A stretch of 64,000 bases of DNA, from the NCBI RefSeq assembly GCF_017309585.1, contig NZ_CP071321.1, forward strand, positions 3,100,001-3,164,000, in the 5' to 3' direction. Positions 40,814 to 49,159 of this stretch are shown here, one piece after another. The DNA comes from Nitrogeniibacter aestuarii (GTDB lineage: Bacteria > Pseudomonadota > Gammaproteobacteria > Burkholderiales > Rhodocyclaceae). A program made the position numbers and the translations under genes. How positions within the stretch are numbered: position 1 is the first letter of the stretch; each line of letters begins with the position of its first letter. Under the pieces are notes generated by a model. It was given only the letters and a program-made list of their open reading frames with translations, was not told the DNA's origin and did not search any database.

Positions 40814-41557
40814 ATGACGCAGCAGACAACTCGACGACTCACGACAGCCTCCGCCCTCATCGGATTGGCCGCCACCCTGGCATTGGGTGCAGCCCCCGCC
40901 GTGGCCCAAGTGGGCGCCTGCGGCTCGCTCGACAATGCGTACGGGCCTTACGACTATCGCCTCGAAGCCTACGGCAAGATTCAGGTGGTGGAGCGTTTTC
41001 ACTTCACCCCCGACATCGAAGCCTTGCAGCGCCCCAAGAACGGCACGGTCGGCGGCAACCTGGATTACACCCTCAGGGCCTCACCCAATCACCCGCGCGC
41101 GCTCATGACCCTGGTCCGCGCCGCGATGCGCGAGAAGACCAGTCGCGTTTCGAACATGCCATTGCCCGTCGCATGCTATTTCGAGCGGGCACACCGCTTC
41201 ACACCCGATGACCCGATGGTCTCGACCATCGAAGCCACCTACCTGCAGAAGATCGGGCAGTCCGCCGCCGCGCGCGAGGCACTTGTCAAAGCACGCGAAC
41301 AGGCGCCGAACAACCCCAACATTTTCTACAACCTGGGTCTGGTGAGCTTCAAACTCGGCGACTACGACGACGCACTCGAATTCGCCCACAAGGCCTACAG
41401 CAAGGGTTTCCCACTGCCGGGTCTGCGCAACATGCTCAAACGTGCCGGCAAATGGACCGAGCCGCCCCCCGAGCCCGAGGCGACTGCGACCGAGGCCGAG
41501 CCCACAGAAGCGGCGGTGACTACCCCTGACGCGCCCGAGCCGCCTCAAGCCGACTGA
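40814..41557 (+). CDS. Secreted TPR protein
   Basis: The 247-residue exported protein has a signal peptide ending near APAVAQ. Three or so TPR-like helical repeats follow (NHPRALMTLVRAAM, DDPMVSTIEATYLQKIGQSAAAREAL, PNIFYNLGLVSFKLGDYDDALEFAHKAY), then an acidic Pro/Glu/Thr tail. It is probably a periplasmic scaffold for polysaccharide assembly or export. I chose ATG 40814, with AAGGCAGGA upstream, over an ATG inside the previous gene. Its 3' end overlaps the convergent sulfotransferase gene by 38 bp. Confidence 0.8.
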   Translation: MTQQTTRRLTTASALIGLAATLALGAAPAVAQVGACGSLDNAYGPYDYRLEAYGKIQVVERFHFTPDIEALQRPKNGTVGGNLDYTLRASPNHPRALMTLVRAAMREKTSRVSNMPLPVACYFERAHRFTPDDPMVSTIEATYLQKIGQSAAAREALVKAREQAPNNPNIFYNLGLVSFKLGDYDDALEFAHKAYSKGFPLPGLRNMLKRAGKWTEPPPEPEATATEAEPTEAAVTTPDAPEPPQAD

Positions 41558-42344
41558 ACAGGTCGTCACACAGTTGCCGGGCGCACGCTGAAATATCGGA
41601 CGGCGCCCTGGCCTTGCCGATCGAGGATGCGAACACCCGTTTGTGAGCCCATGGGGTGAAACGCACACCGGCGAAATCGAAAATGCGGCGAAACTGCTCG
41701 GCCGGTTCGCTGACGAGCGTTTCGTAGTTCACCAGCAGAACGTCTTCCTGATCCGCCAGCCCCAGCTCGAAGAACAGCTGGTTGCGGGCATACCAGAACA
41801 AGGCAATGGCACTGTTTGGACCATCCATGGGGTCGTGGCACGCCTGCAGCTGGGCGTGAATGGCGTCGGTAAGACCACGAACACGCCAGTCACCGTGATT
41901 CTGGCGATTCACCATGGACTGCACGGAGGCCGGCAGACTCGCAAACGACTTGCGGCCCGAATTGACCATGTCGCTGTAGTGCCGGTAAATCCAGACGATA
42001 CGCGCAGGCGCCAGCAAGGCTTTGAGCTCATGGAGCCGATCGAGCTCGCAGAGCGTCTTGATCACGAACACCGGTGCTCTGGAGGCTGCCTTGAGCGCTC
42101 TGATCGTCTCATGGTCACGCATCAGGTAATCGTCGAAGGCGCGCGGGTCCGTCTCGTGAAAGACATCGGCGTCCGCACTGCGCTCCAGCACATCCATCAG
42201 CATGTTGGTGCCGGAACGTTGAACGCCTGCGACCAACACGCTCGGGCGCGATGCCGACGGACGCAGTCGCCACGCCAGATCCTTTCTCGCCAGCCAAGCC
42301 GCATCTTCGATTCGGTGGGTCAGTCTTTGAATGAGTTTGCTCAT
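41520..42344 (-). CDS. Sulfotransferase family protein
   Basis: The 274-residue PAPS-dependent sulfotransferase has a 5'-phosphosulfate loop GVQRSGTN (40-47) and a 3'-phosphate site RIVWIYRHYSDMVNSGR (~115-131). It resembles the Sulfotransfer_1/3 group acting on carbohydrates. The PAPS needed is made by CysD/CysNC some 15 kb to the left. It is the last gene of the leftward EPS operon. ATG 42344 was chosen because the long upstream in-frame extension overlaps the flippase gene's 3' region and is low-complexity Arg-rich. Its 3' end lies within the convergent TPR gene. Confidence 0.85.
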   Translation of the reverse strand: MSKLIQRLTHRIEDAAWLARKDLAWRLRPSASRPSVLVAGVQRSGTNMLMDVLERSADADVFHETDPRAFDDYLMRDHETIRALKAASRAPVFVIKTLCELDRLHELKALLAPARIVWIYRHYSDMVNSGRKSFASLPASVQSMVNRQNHGDWRVRGLTDAIHAQLQACHDPMDGPNSAIALFWYARNQLFFELGLADQEDVLLVNYETLVSEPAEQFRRIFDFAGVRFTPWAHKRVFASSIGKARAPSDISACARQLCDDLFSRLEAARARQG

Positions 42345-42438
42345 GTGATTACCAGGTTCAAACCATGAACTCGGGGGCTCGGACCTGCGCCCAAGTGTCC
42401 TTCGACAGCAGCCCTGCCGCCTTTGCGAACCCGAAGAT

Positions 42439-43911
42439 TCATGACGTCTTCTTGCGCGCGCGCCGTAGCGAGCGCAGTTTGGAAAGGAGGTACGATTCGG
42501 CGCCCTGTGGCCGACCCGAGATCCACCACAGCGCCACCACACTCAGCACGTAGGCAAGCGCCCCGATCACGACCTTGGCAACGAGGCTCACGTACGGATT
42601 CGCTGGCAAGAGGGCCGCCACGTAATCGACGGCAAGCACGAGACACACCGCACCTGCGATGGGTCTAAACAGCACGCCCAGCAGCGAACTCCACCGCATC
42701 AGGGGGAGCGTTCGCACCAGCACGAACAACAGCCCGGCCAGCGTCACCAGCACGGTCGCCAGACGAATCTGGGCAATCTCCAACGCACCGGCGGTGGGCA
42801 TGATCAGTACGGCAACCGAAACGAAGGCCACCAACTGACACCAGGCGACCACCGCATTGAGGCGAACGTAGCCCAGTGACATGAGGACATAGCTGGGCGT
42901 ACTTGTGATCGACGGGACCAGGTACGCCAGCGTCAGAATTTCGATGAATGCGGTCGCCGACAGCCACTTTTCCCCCAGCAGCACCAGCACCGCCTCGTGG
43001 GCCACCGCGCCCAGGCCGACACAGGCAGGAATGGCCACCAGTGCCTGCACCCCCAGGGCGAGCAGCACCAGCCGATTGAGCTCTTCGGGGTCTTCCTTCG
43101 CGCGGACAAAGGCAGGGAACAGCACCCGGTTGAGCGGGCTGATGATTTCGGTCCCCGGCATCTGGGCCACATCGTTGGCAAGCGAATAGGCCCCCATCTG
43201 GGCCGTGCTGCCACGCCCCCCCACCAACAGGCGGTGGACGTTGTTGTTCAGATAATTCCCGATGTTTCTCACCAGCATCCACTGCGCGAAACCGAAGATG
43301 GAGCCGAATTCGGCAAGGCTGAACCGGGGTCGCATCGGATGCATGCGATAGCTGACGAGCACGCCCACCATGCGCCCCCCGATCGCGCCGGCAACCATGG
43401 CCCAGTAACTTTCCCAGAGAATCGCGAGCGTGACCGTGATGAGAAAACCACTGAGCCGCTTGGTGAACATGAAGCGGAAGTCGAGCCCGAAACGCATTTC
43501 CTTCTGGAAATTGACCACGCCAATGTTTTCGCACCCGGCAACGATCAAGCCGAGGCTCATCACCTGCAACACCGGCACGACGCGGGCATCGCCGAAATAC
43601 TCACCGGCCGTCGGCGCAAGCAGGAGGATGGCCACTGACGCCAGCGAAAACTGAGCCAGGCGGATCGTCCACGCGGTGTCATAGTGCCGCTGCGTCGCGT
43701 TGGCATTCTGGATCAGGGCAGATGCGACGCCCATGTCGGTCAGCACATCGAGCAACCCCACCACCAGCGATGCCTGAGCCACCACACCAAAATCGTCGGG
43801 TACCAGCAGACGCGCCAGGATGAGCGTGCTGACCAGACCGATGAGCCGATGCGTCCAGCGCATGGCAATCACGAGCGCGGCCCCCTTGGCCACGGACACG
43901 GGTGCACTCAT
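42439..43911 (-). CDS. Oligosaccharide flippase (Wzx-like, MOP superfamily)
   Basis: The 490-residue polytopic protein has about 12-14 hydrophobic segments and the N-terminal ARLLVPDDFGVVAQASLVVGLLDVLTDMGVASAL pattern typical of polysaccharide-transport flippases. It would move lipid-linked repeat units across the inner membrane. It sits between the acyltransferase-sulfotransferase fusion and the terminal sulfotransferase. The C-terminus is strongly basic (RSLRRARKKTS). Confidence 0.9.
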   Translation of the reverse strand: MSAPVSVAKGAALVIAMRWTHRLIGLVSTLILARLLVPDDFGVVAQASLVVGLLDVLTDMGVASALIQNANATQRHYDTAWTIRLAQFSLASVAILLLAPTAGEYFGDARVVPVLQVMSLGLIVAGCENIGVVNFQKEMRFGLDFRFMFTKRLSGFLITVTLAILWESYWAMVAGAIGGRMVGVLVSYRMHPMRPRFSLAEFGSIFGFAQWMLVRNIGNYLNNNVHRLLVGGRGSTAQMGAYSLANDVAQMPGTEIISPLNRVLFPAFVRAKEDPEELNRLVLLALGVQALVAIPACVGLGAVAHEAVLVLLGEKWLSATAFIEILTLAYLVPSITSTPSYVLMSLGYVRLNAVVAWCQLVAFVSVAVLIMPTAGALEIAQIRLATVLVTLAGLLFVLVRTLPLMRWSSLLGVLFRPIAGAVCLVLAVDYVAALLPANPYVSLVAKVVIGALAYVLSVVALWWISGRPQGAESYLLSKLRSLRRARKKTS

Positions 43912-43968
43912 TTCAATCCGGCTTCCGTCTCAGGCCGGCGCGGCACAACACCGTCGACATCGATCGCT

Positions 43969-45444
43969 TCATAGACGGTAGCCGGGGTCGTACCAGCGCG
44001 TATCGTTGTGCGCGCACTGGCGCTCGAAGGCCGCCGTTTTCTCTGCATCCCAATCGTCGGCGGACATCAGCCGATGGCGGCTCTCGGCCACATTCTCGAC
44101 CTTGACCACCTCACGCCCGAGCCGATCAACCCCCAGAAAGTCGAAAATGGTCTCGGTCTGGGCGCTCAGTTCCTCGAGCCGGACGAACAGTCGCCGGGAT
44201 TCGGGCAGGTTTCTGAGCGATGCTTCGATCTGGCTGTTCCAGCGGTTCCAGTACCAGCAGTTGCGCTCGAAAGCGGTCATGCTTCGCCATGCGGCAGGAT
44301 CAAGCTCGCCGGTCTTGTCAGCACGCACGCGATACTGGCTGAAAATGCCCCGGTACAGCGGCTCCGCGGCCAGATCATCCACGTCTTCGGGGAACATCTC
44401 GGCATCCGAGAACCATCCACGCGAACAGGTCGAGTTCACCGTGTCACGCGCGTTTCGCAACAGCCAGATGAATTTGGCCTGGGGAAACAGCTCGGCCAGC
44501 AGCGGCACCATGTTCGAGAACTTCTGGTCCGACTCCCCGTAGCAGCCGGGCGGCATGACGGAAGCCTCGACATACAGCTGGTGCAGTTCGGCCTTCACCT
44601 CATCGGCGCTCTTCTGGCCATGGGCAAACTCGGTGGACAGGCGCACAAGCTGCAACTTGGGCTCATGTCGGCAATCGACATCGGGATGCCGTGACAGCGC
44701 CCGCGCGATTGTCGTGCTACCGCTGCGGCCGGTGCCAAGCACGAAAAAGAGTTGCGCCCCTTTCTCGGCGGCGTTCTGATGGAAGCCCCGGACCGCGGAG
44801 ACGGGCAAGGGCATACCGGACGAGCCGCCAAAGGCGGACAGCTCACGCAGCCGGTCGTAGTGCGGCATGTCGCGCGACTCGATCTGTTCAAAAGCACCGG
44901 CACCGATGACGGCGCCGGCCGGAATGTCGCCATGCACGACGGCCCCCATCCCGAGAATGGCGCCGTCCCCCACCGTGGTGCCCGGCGCGATGCTCACGTT
45001 CATGCCGATCCAGACGTTCTTGCCGATGACCACGGGCCGGTCGCGATACTGGTGATCGTAAGGCAGGGCCATGCCTACATATTCGTGATTGGCGGTGTAG
45101 ATGGTGACATTGCGGCTGATGTGGGTGTTGTCGCCAATCGTGAGGCCGCCTCGCGTCATCAGATAGGCATTGTCCCCGATGTGCACGTTGTTACCCAGAA
45201 CGAGACCTCGGGGGTCAGTGATGCACACTCGACCTCCGAAACACACCCCCGCGCCGAGATTGGGCAAACCCGCGATGAGTCGCTCGTTCGTGCTGCGCAC
45301 ATGCCGTTCGGAAAGGTAATCGAGAATCTCGGGCTTTTCATTGACCAGCTGCTCGAGCGCACGCACCACCAGCGATTTGATCGCGGTATCGCAGCCTGAA
45401 CGGCGCAATGCCGTCTTGAGGAATTGTTTCAGCTTGGAACTCAT
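43969..45444 (-). CDS. Left-handed beta-helix acyltransferase fused to a sulfotransferase
   Basis: The 491-residue two-domain protein is unusual. Residues ~60-190 are hexapeptide-repeat acetyltransferase (IGDNAYLM, IGDNTHISRNV, His120 in YTANHEY, IGMNVSIAPGTTVGDGAILGMGAVV). Residues ~230-490 are a sulfotransferase with PAPS loop GTGRSGST (237-244) and FIWLLRNARDTVNST as the 3'-phosphate site. It would O-acetylate and sulfate the same glycan. ATG 45444 is preferred because the upstream extension is low-complexity and overlaps the GT2 gene. No stop or frame change lies between the domains, so this is a true fusion. Confidence 0.87.
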   Translation of the reverse strand: MSSKLKQFLKTALRRSGCDTAIKSLVVRALEQLVNEKPEILDYLSERHVRSTNERLIAGLPNLGAGVCFGGRVCITDPRGLVLGNNVHIGDNAYLMTRGGLTIGDNTHISRNVTIYTANHEYVGMALPYDHQYRDRPVVIGKNVWIGMNVSIAPGTTVGDGAILGMGAVVHGDIPAGAVIGAGAFEQIESRDMPHYDRLRELSAFGGSSGMPLPVSAVRGFHQNAAEKGAQLFFVLGTGRSGSTTIARALSRHPDVDCRHEPKLQLVRLSTEFAHGQKSADEVKAELHQLYVEASVMPPGCYGESDQKFSNMVPLLAELFPQAKFIWLLRNARDTVNSTCSRGWFSDAEMFPEDVDDLAAEPLYRGIFSQYRVRADKTGELDPAAWRSMTAFERNCWYWNRWNSQIEASLRNLPESRRLFVRLEELSAQTETIFDFLGVDRLGREVVKVENVAESRHRLMSADDWDAEKTAAFERQCAHNDTRWYDPGYRL

Positions 45445-45499
45445 GGATTTGACGGGTTCGTGCTCCGACCATCGGCGATGGCGATGCCTCTCGCGCGGC

Positions 45500-46372
45500 T
45501 CAGAAAAGCAGATGACGGGTGAATGGGGCGTAGCGCCATCCGTGGGGGTGCAGCAGACTCTTGAGATGGTGACGCCATGCCTGTTCCTTGCGGCCGGAGC
45601 GCAGATAATGCGAGGCAAGATAATGATGCGAATCCACCAGGCGACGCCGCAGAATCCGCGCCACGTCCTCACGGGGTCGAAGGGCAAGCATGCGTTCGAC
45701 CAGAACAACACTTGTCGCCTTGTAACTGTCGGACTTGCTCTGCGATGTGGCAGAGTCGTGGATTCTGAAGCTGGGCCGGCGGTCGATCAACACCGGAATG
45801 CCCCGGTGACTGACGACGAAGGCAACCCAGGTCCAGTGAATGTGACGCGGCAGGTCTTCGAAGATATCGGCATCGACCAGGCGGGTCCGGTAGAGGCCGC
45901 CACATGAGGCGAGCCAGTTGCTGTCCATGAGCCCCAAGAGTGGATCGCTGTCCAGCAAGGGCGGCATATCGAGCGCGGGCTCGTCACCATCGCCCCGGTT
46001 TCGATGCCCGTTGGTCGCCACAACACCGATCGCCGGATTCGAGTCCATCCCCTCCAGGCGCATGTCCAACGCCCCCGGCAGGTATTCGTCGTCGTCGTCG
46101 AGGAAGGCAAAGAATTCCGTTTCGACCCGTTGGCGCCCGGCGCTGATACCGGCAATCGTGGCCCCGGTCTCCACCTGAGCGACCGTGATGTCAGGCTGAG
46201 CGTCCAGCCACGCGACCACGTCGGGATCGAAACGGTTGCCGTTGACCGCGGCAATGATCCGCACCGGCCGGGTGCTGGAGGCTCGAATCGATTGCACCGC
46301 ACGCGCAAGGGATGCCTTGCGGCACGCATCGGCAAGTGTCGGGATGATCACACTGACTTGCTCAACTGCCAT
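45500..46372 (-). CDS. Glycosyltransferase family 2
   Basis: The 290-residue GT-A enzyme has the N-terminal VSVIIPTL strand, metal-binding DDDDEYLPGAL (DxD-type, ~95-100) and a catalytic-region aromatic/basic stretch later. It is a cytoplasmic sugar transferase of the EPS operon with unknown donor. The 136-bp gap upstream (46373-46508) is the largest within this leftward gene series. I found no sigma-54 or strong sigma-70 motif in it; an AAGGAAA site precedes the ATG. Confidence 0.88.
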   Translation of the reverse strand: MAVEQVSVIIPTLADACRKASLARAVQSIRASSTRPVRIIAAVNGNRFDPDVVAWLDAQPDITVAQVETGATIAGISAGRQRVETEFFAFLDDDDEYLPGALDMRLEGMDSNPAIGVVATNGHRNRGDGDEPALDMPPLLDSDPLLGLMDSNWLASCGGLYRTRLVDADIFEDLPRHIHWTWVAFVVSHRGIPVLIDRRPSFRIHDSATSQSKSDSYKATSVVLVERMLALRPREDVARILRRRLVDSHHYLASHYLRSGRKEQAWRHHLKSLLHPHGWRYAPFTRHLLF

Positions 46373-46508
46373 GTCGTTCTTTCAGTTTCCTTCGGCCTGA
46401 TCGATGGATGCCACCTGCATCGAATGCCCAGCATTACCCCATATTGCTGGGAATTTGCATAGGCACTCTTTCATACTTGTCACCAATGCGCGCCTGAGCC
46501 GGGGTCCC

Positions 46509-47702
46509 TCAGTCGCCCGGGCGGTAGGCCCAGACGCGACGCCCATCAATCACGACCAGCACCTGGTCCCGATGATCGAAATAGGCCAGCATGCGTTCGC
46601 CATCCGGCATGGGCGGGCCGTCGGGATCGAGCGCCTTCCACTCGGAGCGATCCGGGTCGAACGCGTGAATTGATGGGTTCGACAGATCAACCAGCAGCCC
46701 CCTGCCCGTCGCGCTGTCGAATAAGAACACATTCCGCGCGTCATGCCCACCAGGCAGCGTCGGCGGACTCCCCTTTTCGTCTCGGACGGACGTCCAGACA
46801 CGTGCCTTGGGATCAAAGCGGAAAGTACGCTTGCCAGCCCGACAGATCAGCAGTTCGCGTTGTGGATCGAAGTAACCGACCAGCTCCCGGCCGGGTGCAT
46901 TTCGCGAAAACGTCCGGTCACCCTTCCTGGGCAGAAGCCTGAGCCAGGTATCGTTGGCGGAGTCCAGCCACCAGGTGCCACGGAGCTGCCAATCGTTGCC
47001 GTGATAGATGGCGCCCCCCCCTTCGGGATTGAATTCCAGAAGCGCGCCATAGGCCGGCGGCGGCTGTGGGGTGCCGGTTTTCAGATAGGCCCAGCGTTTC
47101 TGCTCCGGATCGAAGGTCCACATGGGCAAGGATGAATCGATCTCGTCTGCGGAGTGCTTCAGACGCGCCGCAATCTGATTTCGATTGGCCGGCCAGGCGT
47201 TCATGAACAGCACTTTGCGCCGTGCAGCATCGTAGGTGACCGACGACCATCCGTGTCCGATGATGGCCGGCCCACCGCGCCGGGTCATCAGAACGCCATC
47301 GTGCAGGACAACATCGCTGGCGTCATCGCCCAGACCCCGGTAGTCGCGTGGCAGATCAGGCGCATACAGCAAGGTCCATTCGAGCGCGCGCAGATCGAAG
47401 GACCACACATCGTTGAGTCGATGCGGCTTGCCATGGTTGGCCCCAAGGTAGATGGCCTGATGCCGCTCGGGTGCCCATACCATCTTGAGCGAGTAGTCCC
47501 GACGAAGGGGCCCGGTGTGATCCAGATCGAACCGCCGGGCCACCTCGTTGAAATCGCCCACGACCTCCGCATCGCCGAGGTACACCGCCTGATTCGGCGC
47601 AAGGCCGGCAAGCGCGGCGACCACCTCATCGGGCGCCCCGTGAGCTGCGCCGGCCAGGAGCAGCGCGCTCAGAATCAGGCCACGGAACCGCAACGCGCTC
47701 AC
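46509..47702 (-). CDS. Secreted Kelch-like beta-propeller protein without sorting tail
   Basis: The 397-residue exported protein has a signal peptide ending LLAGAAHG and propeller-like blades (QAIYLGANHGKPHRLNDVWSFD, GALLEFNPEGGGAIYHGND, ELLICRAGKRTFRFDP, GRRVWAYRPG). It starts with GTG 47702 overlapping the stop of the lyase-like gene (GTGA). The overall pattern and the last blade resemble the PEP-CTERM propeller at 30453-31844 (GNVWAYKP), but it ends there without PEP-CTERM. It probably binds or modifies the secreted glycan; enzyme activity is unproven. Confidence 0.78.
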   Translation of the reverse strand: MSALRFRGLILSALLLAGAAHGAPDEVVAALAGLAPNQAVYLGDAEVVGDFNEVARRFDLDHTGPLRRDYSLKMVWAPERHQAIYLGANHGKPHRLNDVWSFDLRALEWTLLYAPDLPRDYRGLGDDASDVVLHDGVLMTRRGGPAIIGHGWSSVTYDAARRKVLFMNAWPANRNQIAARLKHSADEIDSSLPMWTFDPEQKRWAYLKTGTPQPPPAYGALLEFNPEGGGAIYHGNDWQLRGTWWLDSANDTWLRLLPRKGDRTFSRNAPGRELVGYFDPQRELLICRAGKRTFRFDPKARVWTSVRDEKGSPPTLPGGHDARNVFLFDSATGRGLLVDLSNPSIHAFDPDRSEWKALDPDGPPMPDGERMLAYFDHRDQVLVVIDGRRVWAYRPGD

Positions 47703-49159
47703 TGCCCTCTCATGGGTCCGATGTAGCGATCGCTGATGACGACATTGTCGATGTACAGACTCATGTCCTTGGCCGGTTTGGCCAGACCGCCGTGATAGAC
47801 GTTCATCCACACCGACTCGATATGCAACTGGTCGATGTCGCGGAAACGGTAGTCGTCGCGCCGGAAGACCAGTTGGCCGTCGATCCAGGCCTCTAGCACC
47901 CCATCGGCCAATCCCGGGGTGTTGAGCTTGACGTGCTGCTCGACCGAGTACCAGCGGTTCTTCTCCAGCGAGCCGGTCGGCCCCAAGGACCATCCGAGTG
48001 CATCCCCGGATGGCTGTTCCATACCTGCGTGATACACATAGGAACCGATCGAGCGGTTCGGGCCTGCTTCCGGCCCTCGCCACTGAAAGAACGCGCCACG
48101 CGCGGACCAGCCATTGAGGCCGTCGGATCGACGCATGCCCCATCCGGCGCGGTTGTAGGTACCTGAAATACCGGGCAACTTGCCGCCATCCACGGTCGGA
48201 TCCCAGTTGTTGCCCAGGCGCAGGTAGTAGCGGAAATAGATTTCATCCGGCTCTTGCTGCCGCCCCTGGCGGGCAAAGCGGTAATGGGCATTGAGCCCCA
48301 TGTTCCGGCCCCGCCTGAGCGTGACCTTGAGGGCGCGACCATCCAGCGGCACAAAGCCGGCTTCGTCGGGATCGGAGACCAGATCGAAGGACTCGTTGCC
48401 GCCGTGCTCCCAGCGCTCGAGCCAGTCTGTATCGTCGAAGCGCTCGACCATCCAGACATCGCGGCGCGACTCAAGCGCCTGCTCGGTGGCTGCCGTTGTG
48501 GCAACGCCGGACACAACCACGGTATTGCGATTCTCAACCAGCGGCACATCAAAGCTGCCGACCCCGGTCTGGCCGGAGTACTGCTTGTCGCTGACCATGA
48601 TCAGACGGGCCGCAACGACCCTGACGGATTCTCGGGGTTTGAACGGAAACACCAGGATGGCACTGGAGTCGTTGCCCACCTTGAGAATCGGCAGATCGCC
48701 GCGCGTGCGACGTGCGGAACAGGAGATGTAGGTATCGGAGCTCGGACTCAGACGATCGACCCTGCCGTCGCTCCATTCGACGCGCAACGTCGGCCGGTCA
48801 ACCGAGCGTTCGGCCTCAAGGCTGGCGAAGTTGACGATGCCGCTGACCCTGTCGTCCACGCGAAGCATCAGTGCGCCGCTATCGGAATCGCGATGACTCC
48901 AGGCATCCACGATACCCGTCACGTCCCACTGGACAATCTGGGGCGATTTGAGGCGCGGAATGGTCTCGGTCGAATAGGCCGCCGGGCCATGCCTGACGCC
49001 GTTTCGATCAACCCAGTCGCCGCCAGGTGCCTCCCACGACTGCCGTGCCGTCGACTGGCGATATTCGCAGGAGGCTTGATCCGCATCCAGCGCCTGCGCC
49101 GGACTGGCCAGCAGCATGCCAGCCAGGCACCACGAAGCGGGATGCAGGCGCACCGACAT
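47699..49159 (-). CDS. Secreted polysaccharide-lyase-14-like protein with DNRLRE-like N-domain
   Basis: The 486-residue exported protein has a signal peptide ending ASPAQA. A ~160-residue beta-rich domain resembling DNRLRE modules follows (IVQWDVTGIVDAW, GALMLRVDD, RPTLRVEWSDG). The C-terminal jelly-roll region reads FRYYLRLGNNWDP, GGKLPGISGTYNRAGWGMR and RNRWYSV-type strands, resembling polysaccharide lyase family 14 (alginate / glucuronan lyases). With the GDP-mannose dehydrogenase in the same operon, a polyuronate made by the locus is the likely substrate. Its ATG overlaps the deacetylase stop (TGATG). Confidence 0.75.
   Translation of the reverse strand: MSVRLHPASWCLAGMLLASPAQALDADQASCEYRQSTARQSWEAPGGDWVDRNGVRHGPAAYSTETIPRLKSPQIVQWDVTGIVDAWSHRDSDSGALMLRVDDRVSGIVNFASLEAERSVDRPTLRVEWSDGRVDRLSPSSDTYISCSARRTRGDLPILKVGNDSSAILVFPFKPRESVRVVAARLIMVSDKQYSGQTGVGSFDVPLVENRNTVVVSGVATTAATEQALESRRDVWMVERFDDTDWLERWEHGGNESFDLVSDPDEAGFVPLDGRALKVTLRRGRNMGLNAHYRFARQGRQQEPDEIYFRYYLRLGNNWDPTVDGGKLPGISGTYNRAGWGMRRSDGLNGWSARGAFFQWRGPEAGPNRSIGSYVYHAGMEQPSGDALGWSLGPTGSLEKNRWYSVEQHVKLNTPGLADGVLEAWIDGQLVFRRDDYRFRDIDQLHIESVWMNVYHGGLAKPAKDMSLYIDNVVISDRYIGPMRGQ

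Noticed and set aside
45445..45711. Extra 89 N-terminal residues for the acyltransferase-sulfotransferase
   Set aside because: The segment lies mostly inside the GT2 gene and is unlike any acyltransferase N-terminus; ATG 45444 fits better.
46373..46508. Sigma-54 or strong sigma-70 promoter in the widest gap of the right-hand operon
   Set aside because: No GG-N10-GC pair with TGG/TGC context and no convincing -35/-10 pair on the minus strand.
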